Shown: one piece after another, positions 6,553-13,568 of the stretch
Numbering within the stretch: the stretch's first letter is position 1
How the letters are laid out: every line of letters starts with the position of its first letter
Assembly: GCA_040757115.1 (NCBI GenBank)
Contig: JBFLYA010000103.1
Coordinates: 1-13,568, forward strand
DNA from: a bacterium
Lineage (GTDB): Bacteria; UBA9089; CG2-30-40-21; SBAY01
Direction of reading: 5' to 3'
DNA length: 13,568 bases
Position numbers and translations under genes: made by a program
Notes under the pieces: model-generated
What the model was told of the DNA's origin: nothing
Seen by the model: only the letters and a program-made list of their open reading frames with translations
Databases searched by the model: none

Positions 6553-8580
6553 ATGAGTAATATTAAACGCTTGTCTATTCCTAATTCTATCCTTATACTA
6601 ACTCTTATTATCTGGTTTGGTTTGGTGGCAATAAATTACTATAAACATCACCCTTCGCTCTATCAGACACTTACGGGCTTAATTGAAATCTCGAGTGTCT
6701 TGTTCTTTCTTATCTTCATTTTACTTACTGCATTTCTTGGTGGGCATACTCTTTTCAATCTTTTTAAAATCGAGATTAAAGGATTAGAAAAATTCCTGTT
6801 TTCTATGGGGCTTGGGTTTGGGGTATTAATGTATTTAACCTTTTTTTTAGCCACGGCTGGGTTATTATATACTCAAGCGGTCTGTGGGGTAATGATAGCC
6901 ATTATCTTTTTGAGTATTAAAGATTTAAAAAAACTCATCCCTCAGAAACAGAAAAAGAAACCTAATCTTTCCCAAAAGACAAAAAATTATTCTTTACTTG
7001 ATTTAAGTTTAGCCGTTATTTTGTGTCTTACTATTCTTGGGGTTTTAATTAGCACATTGACACCTCATATCTCCTGGGATTGTGCGGTTTATCATTTGAA
7101 TGTTCCAAAATTCTATCTAAAAGAACATAGATTTATCCCAATTCTTCATATTGTTGCCTCTAATATGCCTTTCAATATCGAGATGCTTTATACCATAGCC
7201 CTTTCTTTGAAAAATCCTGTTGTGGCTAAACTCATCCATTTCTCATTCGGGATTTTAACCCTGTTATGTATCTATTCTTTTTGTAAAAGATACTTCAATC
7301 AACAGATAGGTCTATGGTCAATGGTAATTTTTTATCTAAATCCTGTGACACTTTTTGTGGCTAACATTTCCTATATAGATTTAGCGGTAACTTATTATTT
7401 TCTCCTGGCCTGCTATGATTTTTTTCTATGGTCAGACCCGATGAATCAGGATGCGAAAAAGGGACGATGGTTAATTTTAATGGCGATATTTTGTGGAATT
7501 ATGATGGGCGCAAAATATACCGCCGTCTTTGGTACATTTATTCTTGGTGCTGGGATTTTTATAAAACTCTTTTTTTCAGAGCAGGTTAATTTTTTTAAAA
7601 TATCAAAGCAAACCTTACTTTTTGCTTTTATCTCCTCTCTCTTTGTTATCCCCTGGCTTATCAAGAGTTATCTATTTACTGGCAATCCTGTTTATCCAGC
7701 GGCTTATAATCTATTTGGCGGAATTAACTGGGATAAGGAACTTGCTGACCAATTTGCAAAGTGGCAGTTTGGTAAAATGGGTAAAAAAGAGATATTATCA
7801 TATCTCCTACTTCCCTGGCAAATGACTATTCATGGAAATTATGGACAGATATTTGATGGTATTTTGAGTCCACTCTATTTAATTTTTATCCCTTTTCTTA
7901 TCTTCCTTAAGGAAAGAAATAAGGTCATAATCTATTTATTATGTTATTCTATGTCCTTTTTTATATTATGGAGTCTTTCTATTCAAATTTTGAGGTATCT
8001 GTTGCCTATTGTGCCGCTGTGGAGCATTATTGTAAGTTATGTGATAGATGCCGTTTCACACAAAGGCAAAATTCATAAGATAGCTATCTGGACGCCGACA
8101 TTGATTATCCTCCTTTCCATTCAACTTCCTCATCTTTTTCAGTATTCGACTGATGTTTTGGCCGCGGTCGGGTTAGAAAGTAAAGATGCTTACATCAGCC
8201 GAACATTTCCTCCATATAAGGTATTTAAGTATATAAATGAGAAACTAAGTGACCGTGCAAAAATCCTTTGTTTATGGGAAAATCGTGGGTTTTATTGTGA
8301 GCGGGAATACTTAGCGGATAGTTTCTTCGAGGCATCTCATATGTTAAAAATGATTCGAAAATGTGGGAGTGCACCACAACTATTAGAAGAGTTAAGAAAA
8401 CAAGGAATTACACATATCCTTATAAATAAACAATTAGCCGCAATCTTTTATGACAAAAAAGGTGTAGAAATAAAGATAATTGAGGAATTTCTCGGTAGAT
8501 ATTGTCATCTTCTCTATTCGGAAAATGATGTGGATTTGTATGAGATAACTGTTCAGCCACTAATTAGCACGGATAAATAA
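6553..8580 (+). CDS. GT39/PMT-like multi-pass membrane glycosyltransferase
   Basis: The 675-residue product has about 12-13 hydrophobic helices. The region around residues 170-190 (TPHISWDCAVYHLNVPKFYL) matches the first large outer loop of GT-C enzymes of the dolichyl/undecaprenyl-phosphate-mannose type (PMT_2); D176 is the likely catalytic Asp. The segment NMPFNIEMLYTIA follows. The last 120 residues form a soluble domain with RTFPPYKVFKYINEKL and THILINKQL. The enzyme would use a polyprenyl-phosphate sugar on the outer face of the membrane; the acceptor is unknown. The FGE-like stop and this ATG touch (TAAATG) and the start has no strong ribosome binding site, suggesting translational coupling. 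It ends a three-gene operon. Confidence 0.85.
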   Translation: MSNIKRLSIPNSILILTLIIWFGLVAINYYKHHPSLYQTLTGLIEISSVLFFLIFILLTAFLGGHTLFNLFKIEIKGLEKFLFSMGLGFGVLMYLTFFLATAGLLYTQAVCGVMIAIIFLSIKDLKKLIPQKQKKKPNLSQKTKNYSLLDLSLAVILCLTILGVLISTLTPHISWDCAVYHLNVPKFYLKEHRFIPILHIVASNMPFNIEMLYTIALSLKNPVVAKLIHFSFGILTLLCIYSFCKRYFNQQIGLWSMVIFYLNPVTLFVANISYIDLAVTYYFLLACYDFFLWSDPMNQDAKKGRWLILMAIFCGIMMGAKYTAVFGTFILGAGIFIKLFFSEQVNFFKISKQTLLFAFISSLFVIPWLIKSYLFTGNPVYPAAYNLFGGINWDKELADQFAKWQFGKMGKKEILSYLLLPWQMTIHGNYGQIFDGILSPLYLIFIPFLIFLKERNKVIIYLLCYSMSFFILWSLSIQILRYLLPIVPLWSIIVSYVIDAVSHKGKIHKIAIWTPTLIILLSIQLPHLFQYSTDVLAAVGLESKDAYISRTFPPYKVFKYINEKLSDRAKILCLWENRGFYCEREYLADSFFEASHMLKMIRKCGSAPQLLEELRKQGITHILINKQLAAIFYDKKGVEIKIIEEFLGRYCHLLYSENDVDLYEITVQPLISTDK

Positions 8581-8605
8581 TAGAGGAGAGACGGCACGGT
8601 GCTAG

Positions 8606-8794
8606 GGTCGTGTTGAGTAAGTTTTGCACGGGGTATCATCAGATTTCATAACCTGCAAACGGATAATTAGTAACTGGTAACTGGTAATTGGTTAAATAGT
8701 TTCGTCCTGAGCTCAGCCGAACGGTATTTAATTACCAGTTACCAATCACCAGTTACCAGAATCAAATTCCGTGCGTTATTTGTTCAACATGACA
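8606..8794. mobile_element. 189-bp element between CTAG repeats with GGTAACT hairpin
   Basis: CTAG lies directly on both sides (8602-8605 and 8795-8798). The left end GGGTCGTGTTGA is mirrored by TCAACATGACA at the right end, and a GCACGG block lies further in at both ends. Inside, arms of 7-nt words (GGTAACT, GGTAATT) at 8665-8698 pair with reversed words at 8725-8759 around a central palindrome CTGAGCTCAG (8707-8716). A CTAG-type 4-bp duplication and ends of this kind suggest an IS5-like mini-element, but that is tentative. No coding sequence is present. Confidence 0.55.
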
Positions 8795-8802
8795 CTAGAA
8801 AC

Positions 8803-8844
8803 TTCATCATTCTACATTCAGTATTCTACATTCGATATTCAATA
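8803..8844. repeat. Heptanucleotide array TTCNNNA, 6 units
   Basis: Six consecutive 7-nt units start with TTC and end with A: TTCATCA, TTCTACA, then TTCAGTA and variants. No mirrored arm is visible nearby. The array lies between the CTAG-flanked element and a candidate promoter. Confidence 0.75.
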
Positions 8845-8899
8845 TTATTCCTGTTACCTAAACGATTACGATATTTTTAAAAAATTCTCGGTCAGCCTC

Positions 8900-8929
8900 T
8901 TGACAAAATGGAAAGAATTGTTTTATACT
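8900..8929 (+). promoter_or_regulatory. Candidate sigma70 promoter for the histidine kinase
   Basis: A perfect TTGACA (8900-8905) and TATACT (8924-8929, one mismatch) are separated by 18 nt. The start point would be near 8936. The only plus-strand gene downstream is the kinase at 9324, with an inserted IS66-like element between. It could also drive a small RNA, but no terminator was seen to support that. Confidence 0.55.
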
Positions 8930-8964
8930 TAAATTGAACATTGGAATTGATAATGACTATATTT

Positions 8965-9273
8965 GTAAGCGTTCAGGTGTAAGTAGCACAAGTAATTATT
9001 TTTTATTCACTGCAATTCAGACACTGGACATCAGACACAAGACTATAGACTCTATTTATGCAGGGAATTAGGTAAACGTTCAGCTACTTAAAAAAATAAC
9101 TGTAAAATGTAAAATGAGCAATTAAAAATTTAAAAGTCAATTCTGTGTTCTGGCAGTAAGAATTGATTTCCCAATCATCTTGCATTTCATCTATCCTCTC
9201 ATTTTACATTTTTCATTTTACATTGCCCATTTTACATTATTATTAGATATTTTGTAATGACCTGAACGCTTAC
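8965..9273. mobile_element. 309-bp IS66-like mini-element with 8-bp target duplication
   Basis: The ends are GTAAGCGTTCAGG (8965) and CCTGAACGCTTAC (9261-9273), perfect inverted copies. The flanks are exact direct repeats CTATATTT (8957-8964 and 9274-9281). Ends and duplication length fit IS66-family derivatives. A third, internal end GTAAACGTTCAG (9072-9083) hints at a nested or older copy. It contains heptad runs: CAGACAC and TGGACAT types at 9018-9052, TGTAAAA at 9101-9114, and mirrored CATTTTA words at 9200-9241. There is no open frame of note. Confidence 0.8.
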
Positions 9274-9323
9274 CTATATTTGAAACCAATTATTGATAAC
9301 CGATTACCGACAACTAATAAAAG

Positions 9324-10622
9324 ATGGAATGTATAAAAATGCAAGTAAAAAAAGACAATACTAATCAAATAATTACAAGTCTGAGACTTCAGATAATTAT
9401 AGGAATAATAAATGCTATTTTTATAAATATAGCCATTAATCTCCTCATGCCGAAGGTTTGGCCCAATTTTCCTGTGGTAGAAGTTTGCATTTTAGTTGGG
9501 CTTTTACCTATTCTTGCTTTAATAGACTTAGCCCTTTTTGTCAAATTCAAACAACTTATCCTCAATCTGCTATGGATTTTGGTCATCGATGGCATTATCC
9601 TCACTACAATCCTCTATTTAATTGGTGAGATGAGATATTTATTTGTCTTCATCTATCTTATGCCCATTATGATGAGTGCCCCTATCTTTCCGCTAAGGCG
9701 TCTTATCATCCTCCCAATCGTTTATTCTCTCTTCTTTACCACCATGGTCTTTTTAGAGTATCTGGGAATGATTCAGATTATCGATACGCCTCATCTTGAG
9801 ATTACCATCTTCTATATTTTGCTGGTCTCAACCGTAACCATAATCCTTATTCATGCCATAACGATAATTATAGGAAGAACTATGGATAAAATAAATGAAA
9901 GGGATTGGCAGTTAAGATTGACCTATAAGGAACTGCAGGATTCACAGGATAAACTTGTTAAGGTAGAGAAACTTGCAGCGGTTTCTCAGATTGCCGCTGA
10001 GGCCGCTCATGAGGTAAAAAATCCATTACAGGTCATAAAATCAGGATTATACTATCTGAAAATAACTCACAAAGAGGATATTGATGCCCAGCAGACTATC
10101 CAGCAGATGGATAGTGCCGTAGGAAGGGCAACCGGGTTTATCAATGACCTGCTGAATTTCTCAAAGCCACTTGAGTTGAAAACGACTAAGTGCCAGGTGA
10201 ATAAATTAATCAAGGAGGCAATAAAGGAACTCCCTGAAGAACTTCTTTCTAATATCGATGTAACGCAAAACTTAGCCAGTGACCTGCCGGAGATTAATGT
10301 GGATTCTGACCGCATTCGTCAGGTGCTGGTTAATCTGGTGAAGAATGCGGCTGAGGCGATGGGAGGAGTTAAGAGTAAAAAGTTAAAAGTAAAAAGTGAA
10401 AGAGGGGGAGATTTTATCAAGATAGGCATCTCGGATACGGGCAAAGGCATAACCACAGAGGATATAAGCAAGATATTCGAGCCATTTTATACCACCAGAG
10501 GCAAAGGAATAGGTCTGGGGCTGGCTATCTGCCAGCGATTAATTGAGGCACACCAGGGCAGGATAGAGGTAGACAGTGAAGTTGGAAAGGGAACAACATT
10601 TGTGGTATTCCTGCCAATTTAG
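9324..10622 (+). CDS. Membrane sensor histidine kinase, orphan
   Basis: The 432-residue product has five to six N-terminal membrane helices (about residues 20-190), a short coiled linker, and a full kinase core. The H-box AAHEVKNPLQVIKSGL carries the phosphorylated H229; the N-box is VLVNLVKNAAEAM, the G1 box ISDTGKGI, the F-box IFEPFYTTRGKGIG and the G2 box LGLAI. The membrane part has no known sensor domain, so the signal is unknown. No response regulator is near, so its partner is elsewhere. ATG 9324 has no ribosome binding site; ATG 9339 is an alternative start. A heptad DNA repeat (10374-10401) is read in frame as a Lys/Ser-rich insert between the N and G1 boxes. Confidence 0.93.
   Translation: MECIKMQVKKDNTNQIITSLRLQIIIGIINAIFINIAINLLMPKVWPNFPVVEVCILVGLLPILALIDLALFVKFKQLILNLLWILVIDGIILTTILYLIGEMRYLFVFIYLMPIMMSAPIFPLRRLIILPIVYSLFFTTMVFLEYLGMIQIIDTPHLEITIFYILLVSTVTIILIHAITIIIGRTMDKINERDWQLRLTYKELQDSQDKLVKVEKLAAVSQIAAEAAHEVKNPLQVIKSGLYYLKITHKEDIDAQQTIQQMDSAVGRATGFINDLLNFSKPLELKTTKCQVNKLIKEAIKELPEELLSNIDVTQNLASDLPEINVDSDRIRQVLVNLVKNAAEAMGGVKSKKLKVKSERGGDFIKIGISDTGKGITTEDISKIFEPFYTTRGKGIGLGLAICQRLIEAHQGRIEVDSEVGKGTTFVVFLPI
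10374..10401 (+). repeat. In-frame heptad array AGTNAAA inside the kinase gene
   Basis: Four exact 7-nt units (AGTAAAA, AGTTAAA, AGTAAAA, AGTGAAA) are translated as part of VKSKKLKVKSERGG, between the N-box and the G1 box. That position is a surface loop in most kinases and is usually short. The period and style match the intergenic arrays. Confidence 0.8.
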
Positions 10623-10633
10623 AGAAATGAAGC

Positions 10634-10867
10634 CTCTCGGATAAAAAATTCGGTGGTGTCTTAATCTAGCATAAAGGTTGAAATAGTGTCCGAAAAGGAG
10701 ATATGGGGATTATGGAGATAAGGAGATAAATTCATTCTAAAATTTTGCAAATTACAATGAATAATCTCCATATCTCCCTTTATCTCCTTATCCTCTTTTG
10801 GACACCAAATCTGCATAGATTTCACTATTAGCGTTATTTTCAGACACCACCCAAATTTATCTGAGAG
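10634..10867. terminator. Hairpin after the kinase gene, split by the MITE
   Basis: CTCTCGGATAAA (10634-10645) and TTTATCTGAGAG (10856-10867) can pair over 12 bp with one G-U. They start 11 nt after the kinase stop. The 200-bp MITE lies exactly between them. Without it they would make a compact stem with an A/T loop, probably a terminator. It lacks a clear T-run, so the terminator role is uncertain. Confidence 0.45.
10652..10851 (-). mobile_element. 200-bp MITE, copy 2, inverted
   Basis: This is the reverse complement of 3602-3801, exactly 200 bp, with about eight substitutions and no gaps by eye. The terminal repeats GGTGGTGTCT and AGACACCACC are intact. The flanks (AAAAATTC and CAAATTTA) are AT-rich but not a clean duplication. 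The internal GTGTCC stem pairs better here than in copy 1. Confidence 0.88.
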
Positions 10868-10904
10868 CGTTCTAAAAAATAAAGGGGGTTTTGAATCTTT
10901 TACT

Positions 10905-11885
10905 ATGTATTTCCCGCAATATCGGCCAAGAAGATTAAGACAGAATGAAAATTTCAGAAGACTGATTTGTGAAACAACATTATCTGTTGATGACCTGATT
11001 ATGCCTTATTTTGTTGTTCATGGAAAAGGAATAAGACAGGAAATTCCATCAATGCCAGGTAACTTTCATCTCTCGGTAGATGAATTGCTCAAAGAAGTAG
11101 AACAAATCGTTAGTTTAAATATCCCGGCTATTCTATTATTTGGCTTACCGGCAAGAAAAGATGAATTTGGTTCAGAGGCTTATTCAGAAAGTGGAATTAT
11201 TCAGCAGGCGGTCAGGGTTATCAAAGAGAAGGTAAAGGAGATACTTATTATCACCGATGTCTGTCTCTGTGAATATACCTCATCCGGGCATTGCGGGATG
11301 GTAAAAGGTGGGAAGATTCTCAATGACCCAACTTTAGACCTTTTAGCTAAAATTTCATTATCACATGTCAAGGCAGGTGCAGATATGGTTGCTCCTTCAG
11401 ATATGATGGATGGTCGAGTTGGGGCTATCCGCAAGGCGTTAGATGAAAATGGCTACACAGATGTCCCGATTATGTCTTATGCGGTGAAATATGCCTCTTC
11501 TTTTTATGCCCCATTTCGTGAAGCCGCTCAATCTACACCTGAATTTGGCGATAGGAAATCATATCAAATGAATATTGCTAATGTCAATGAGGCACTAAGA
11601 GAAGCAAGATTGGATATAGAGGAAGGAGCAGATATAATTATGGTCAAACCTGCCTTATCTTACCTTGATGTCATCTATCGTGTCAAGTCCAAATTCCATT
11701 ATCCAGTCGCCGCTTACAATGTGAGTGGCGAATTTGCAATGATTAAATCCGCCGCAGATAAAGGATTGATTGATGAAAAAAAGGTTGTGTTAGAGGTATT
11801 AACCTCAATCAAACGCGCCGGGGCAGATATGATATTGACTTATTTTGCTAAGGATGTTGCAAAATGGATAACGGATGGGAAGTAA
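10905..11885 (+). CDS. hemB: Porphobilinogen synthase (5-aminolevulinate dehydratase)
   Basis: HemB condenses two 5-aminolevulinate molecules to porphobilinogen in the cytosol, the second step from ALA toward heme and other tetrapyrroles. The 326-residue product has the full family pattern. The zinc cluster [14 protein letters not shown] carries C120, C122 and C130, so it is the Zn-dependent type. The two Schiff-base lysines are K195 ([14 protein letters not shown]) and K248 ([11 protein letters not shown]). The start [12 protein letters not shown] is usual for the family. GGGGG at 10884-10888 is about 16 nt from ATG 10905, a long spacer, but no other in-frame start is visible. Its 3' end overlaps pgeF by 22 nt. 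No other heme gene lies in the window. Confidence 0.97.
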   Translation: MYFPQYRPRRLRQNENFRRLICETTLSVDDLIMPYFVVHGKGIRQEIPSMPGNFHLSVDELLKEVEQIVSLNIPAILLFGLPARKDEFGSEAYSESGIIQQAVRVIKEKVKEILIITDVCLCEYTSSGHCGMVKGGKILNDPTLDLLAKISLSHVKAGADMVAPSDMMDGRVGAIRKALDENGYTDVPIMSYAVKYASSFYAPFREAAQSTPEFGDRKSYQMNIANVNEALREARLDIEEGADIIMVKPALSYLDVIYRVKSKFHYPVAAYNVSGEFAMIKSAADKGLIDEKKVVLEVLTSIKRAGADMILTYFAKDVAKWITDGK

Positions 11886-12574
11886 GAAAGATTGGTCCTC
11901 TAAATTATCTGGTTATGCCTGCTTTTGAATCCGTCCTGCAGGGCGTAACAACTAAAGAGATAGGAGAATTTAACTCGGATAACCCTGAAAAAATAAAAAC
12001 CAGACTAAACGAGCTTTTTGGGATTAATCAAATAGCCTGGACAACACAACTTCACGGTGATGAAATTTATGTCATTGGGGAAAATAATTTTAATCAATTT
12101 GGAACCCAAGAGGCAGATGGTTTAATTACCAATATCCCGGGAATTTGCCTGACGATTAGAATTGCAGATTGCCTGCCAATATTTATTTTAGATAAAAAAA
12201 ATAAGGCGATTGGTTTAGTCCATGCAGGCTGGCGAGGAACGGTGAAATGTATTGTTCAAAAGGCAATACTTAAAATGATAACGCTTTATGGCTCTTCGCC
12301 AGAAGATTTCATAGTTGGATTTGGCCCTTCAATTGGTGTCTGCTGTTATAAAGTCGGGAATGATGTGACGGAATTAATCAAGGATAAAGATTTAGTCAAG
12401 GATGGCTATTTAAACCTGCAAAAGGCAAATAAAAAACAATTGCTTGAACTGGGTATTAATAATATTATTCTCAACCAATATTGCACTTATGATGAGCGTG
12501 ATTTATTCTTTTCTCATCGAAGAGGGGATAAGGGGAGGATGATAGCGTTTTTGCAGATGGGAGTGATGGAGTGA
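11864..12574 (+). CDS. pgeF: Multi-copper/PgeF (YfiH) family purine nucleoside phosphorylase
   Basis: PgeF/YfiH proteins (laccase-domain fold) are zinc enzymes with purine nucleoside phosphorylase or deaminase activity; in E. coli the protein also affects peptidoglycan precursor editing. The 236-residue product shows the metal ligands and family motifs: QLHGDEIY, then [28 protein letters not shown], and [19 protein letters not shown] 11864 has AAGGA at 11850-11854 (9-nt spacer), inside hemB, and the genes overlap by 22 nt, suggesting coupling. The usual family end is near GRMIAFL; the last five residues (QMGVM) plus E and the stop are read from a word repeat that is mirrored after the next spacer. 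Confidence 0.92.
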   Translation: MDNGWEVRKIGPLNYLVMPAFESVLQGVTTKEIGEFNSDNPEKIKTRLNELFGINQIAWTTQLHGDEIYVIGENNFNQFGTQEADGLITNIPGICLTIRIADCLPIFILDKKNKAIGLVHAGWRGTVKCIVQKAILKMITLYGSSPEDFIVGFGPSIGVCCYKVGNDVTELIKDKDLVKDGYLNLQKANKKQLLELGINNIILNQYCTYDERDLFFSHRRGDKGRMIAFLQMGVME

Positions 12575-12958
12575 AGGCGCCAAAAAGGGATATAGCCACA
12601 GAGTCACAGAGAACACAGAGGGAATATAGCAGTTATTAGTCAAAATTTTACTCAGAGTGGATAAGGGAAAAATCCCAAATCCCAAGCACCAAATTCCACA
12701 TACCAAAAAGCGAATTAGAGATTAGTGAATTAGAGATTAGATTTTACTAATTCGCTAATTCGCTTAATTCACTAATTCACTAAATGGAATTTGGAATTTG
12801 TGATTTGGAATTTCATAGCTATATCTATGTCAAATTTCGATTAATAAGTGCTATAATTCGTGTCCATTTGTGGCTAATTTCTCTAATTCTCTGTGAACTC
12901 TGTGCCTCTGTGGCTGAATGGTTACCCAAAATCACTATTCCACTACTCCATCATTCCC
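12557..12958. repeat. Layered word-repeat hairpin between pgeF and mgtC
   Basis: The spacer is a nest of inverted word repeats. From outside in: GGGAGTGATGGAGT (12560-12573, in pgeF) against a near-mirror at 12942-12955; CACAGAG words (12595-12623) against 12881-12914; AAATCCC heptads (12670-12697) against GGAATTT heptads (12786-12813); and GAATTAG or AGATTAG words (12712-12740) against CTAATTCG words (12747-12779). GGCTGAATGGTTAC (12912-12925) is a reversed IS66-like end without a left partner. It has no gene; short open frames there are translated repeats. Confidence 0.75.
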
Positions 12959-12979
12959 GGACTGAATGGAGGTAAAATA

Positions 12980-13447
12980 ATGGATTTTCGAGATATCATT
13001 TTACGGCTTTTATTAACCGTGGTTATGGGCGGGATTATTGGAGCAGAGCGGCAGATTCACCGCAAATCTGCCGGAATGAGAACACATATCCTCGTATGTC
13101 TGGGTTCGACATTAATGATGCTTATTTCCTTATTTATTTATGATACCTTCAAAGATGAAGTAAATGTTGACCCTGGTAGAATTGTTGGGCATGTCATCAG
13201 TGGCATTGGATTTTTAGGTGCTGGCACGATTATCGTTACTGGAGGTTCTATTCGAGGATTAACTACGGCGGCAACACTCTGGGTCACCGCCGCGGTAGGA
13301 TTAGCGGTTGGCTGTGGATTCTACTTAGCCGCAGGTATAACAACACTTATCATTCTCCTTGCCCTGATATGTTTAGAACCATTTGAAGAAAAATTCCTAT
13401 CAAAAGATAGAAAAGAGAAAATGGACAGCAATTCTCATTCTCTATAG
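12980..13447 (+). CDS. mgtC: MgtC/SapB family membrane protein, short form
   Basis: The 155-residue product has four to five membrane helices and the family motifs: GGIIGAERQIHRKSAGMRTH (residues 14-33), LVCLGSTLMML, then GHVISGIGFLGAGTI and RGLTTAATLWVTAAVGLAVG. MgtC in pathogens supports growth at low magnesium and modulates membrane ATP synthase; the role of short environmental members is uncertain. It lacks the C-terminal ACT-like domain of Salmonella MgtC. GGAGGT (12968-12973) with a 6-nt spacer fixes the start at ATG 12980; the open frame extends upstream into repeat sequence. It is preceded by the layered hairpin, with no visible promoter, and no magnesium-transporter gene is adjacent. 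Confidence 0.9.
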   Translation: MDFRDIILRLLLTVVMGGIIGAERQIHRKSAGMRTHILVCLGSTLMMLISLFIYDTFKDEVNVDPGRIVGHVISGIGFLGAGTIIVTGGSIRGLTTAATLWVTAAVGLAVGCGFYLAAGITTLIILLALICLEPFEEKFLSKDRKEKMDSNSHSL

Positions 13448-13568
13448 TTTCGTGATTTTTAGAAGATTGAAATCCCCTGAAAACACAAGGAAGAGGAATT
13501 ATTGCAAAGTTATGGCTAAACCATGAGTTGCAAAAAATAGTGAGTGAATTACAAAATTCCAAATCACA
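13448..13568. other. Gene-free tail with start of a heptad array
   Basis: No gene is visible. The last 15 bases (13554-13568) read AAATTCC then AAATCAC, the exact inverse of the words at 12800-12813, so another word array probably begins here and is cut by the window edge. Confidence 0.5.

Noticed and set aside
7622-7825. Plus-strand 67-residue open frame
   Set aside because: It is a shadow frame within the GT39-like gene, which continues intact through it.
9018-9241. A remnant transposase gene inside the 8965-9273 element
   Set aside because: All frames are short and the sequence is mostly word repeats.
9280-9320. Promoter directly before the kinase gene
   Set aside because: TTGAAA and TTGATA are present but no acceptable -10 box lies at 16-18 nt.
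12784-12979. Small open frames ahead of mgtC and a longer MgtC N-terminus from 12893
   Set aside because: They translate word repeats; GGAGGT sets the MgtC start at 12980.
1-13568. tRNA, rRNA or riboswitch
   Set aside because: No cloverleaf with a T-loop consensus and no known riboswitch core was seen; the hairpins present are built of word repeats.

Overview
The window is an AT-rich stretch of a bacterial chromosome. It looks like an uncultivated, probably diderm and motile, bacterium: it carries ribosomal protein S20, ZapA, a short FlgD, Zn-type HemB, PgeF, MgtC and two GT-C-type membrane glycosyltransferase-like proteins. The species cannot be told from the sequence. A candidate-phylum genome from a metagenome is my guess from the gene mix and the repeat-filled spacers.

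Layout. At 180-1003 a plus-strand run encodes S20, a small ZapB-like coiled coil and ZapA. It converges, with only 2 bp between stops, on a minus-strand DUF2723 membrane protein (1006-2391) whose promoter places the transcript start at its ATG. ComF follows (2702-3430), then a detached flagellar pair of flgD and an unrecognised small gene (4013-4757). A tight three-gene operon (5218-8580) encodes a membrane-anchored carboxypeptidase-regulatory-like protein, a secreted FGE/sulfatase-modifying-factor-like protein that lacks the catalytic cysteines, and a large GT39/PMT-like protein. Then come an orphan membrane histidine kinase (9324-10622), hemB overlapping pgeF (10905-12574), and mgtC (12980-13447).

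The unusual content lies between the genes. Every large spacer is filled with short gene-less elements. (1) At least two elements have GTAAGCRTTCAGG-type inverted ends and exact 8-bp direct repeats (AGAAATTT at 3501-3936, CTATATTT at 8965-9273); their ends and duplication length are those of IS66-family derivatives. (2) A 200-bp MITE with ends GGTGGTGTCT occurs twice in opposite orientation at about 96% identity: once nested inside an IS66-like element with its own 8-bp duplication, once inside a hairpin just after the kinase gene. (3) A 189-bp element lies between CTAG repeats. (4) A 416-bp element has GATACG ends.

Nearly all of these elements carry arms made of imperfect runs of a 7- or 8-nt word. 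The word differs from place to place (ATAAACY, GGTAACT, CATTTTA, TTCNNNA, AAATCCC, GGAGATAA, CACAGAGA and others) and is usually mirrored by its reverse complement to give a long hairpin. One such heptad run sits in frame inside the kinase gene, and another forms the last codons of pgeF. This shared 7/8-nt periodicity with changing words is the most interesting feature of the window.
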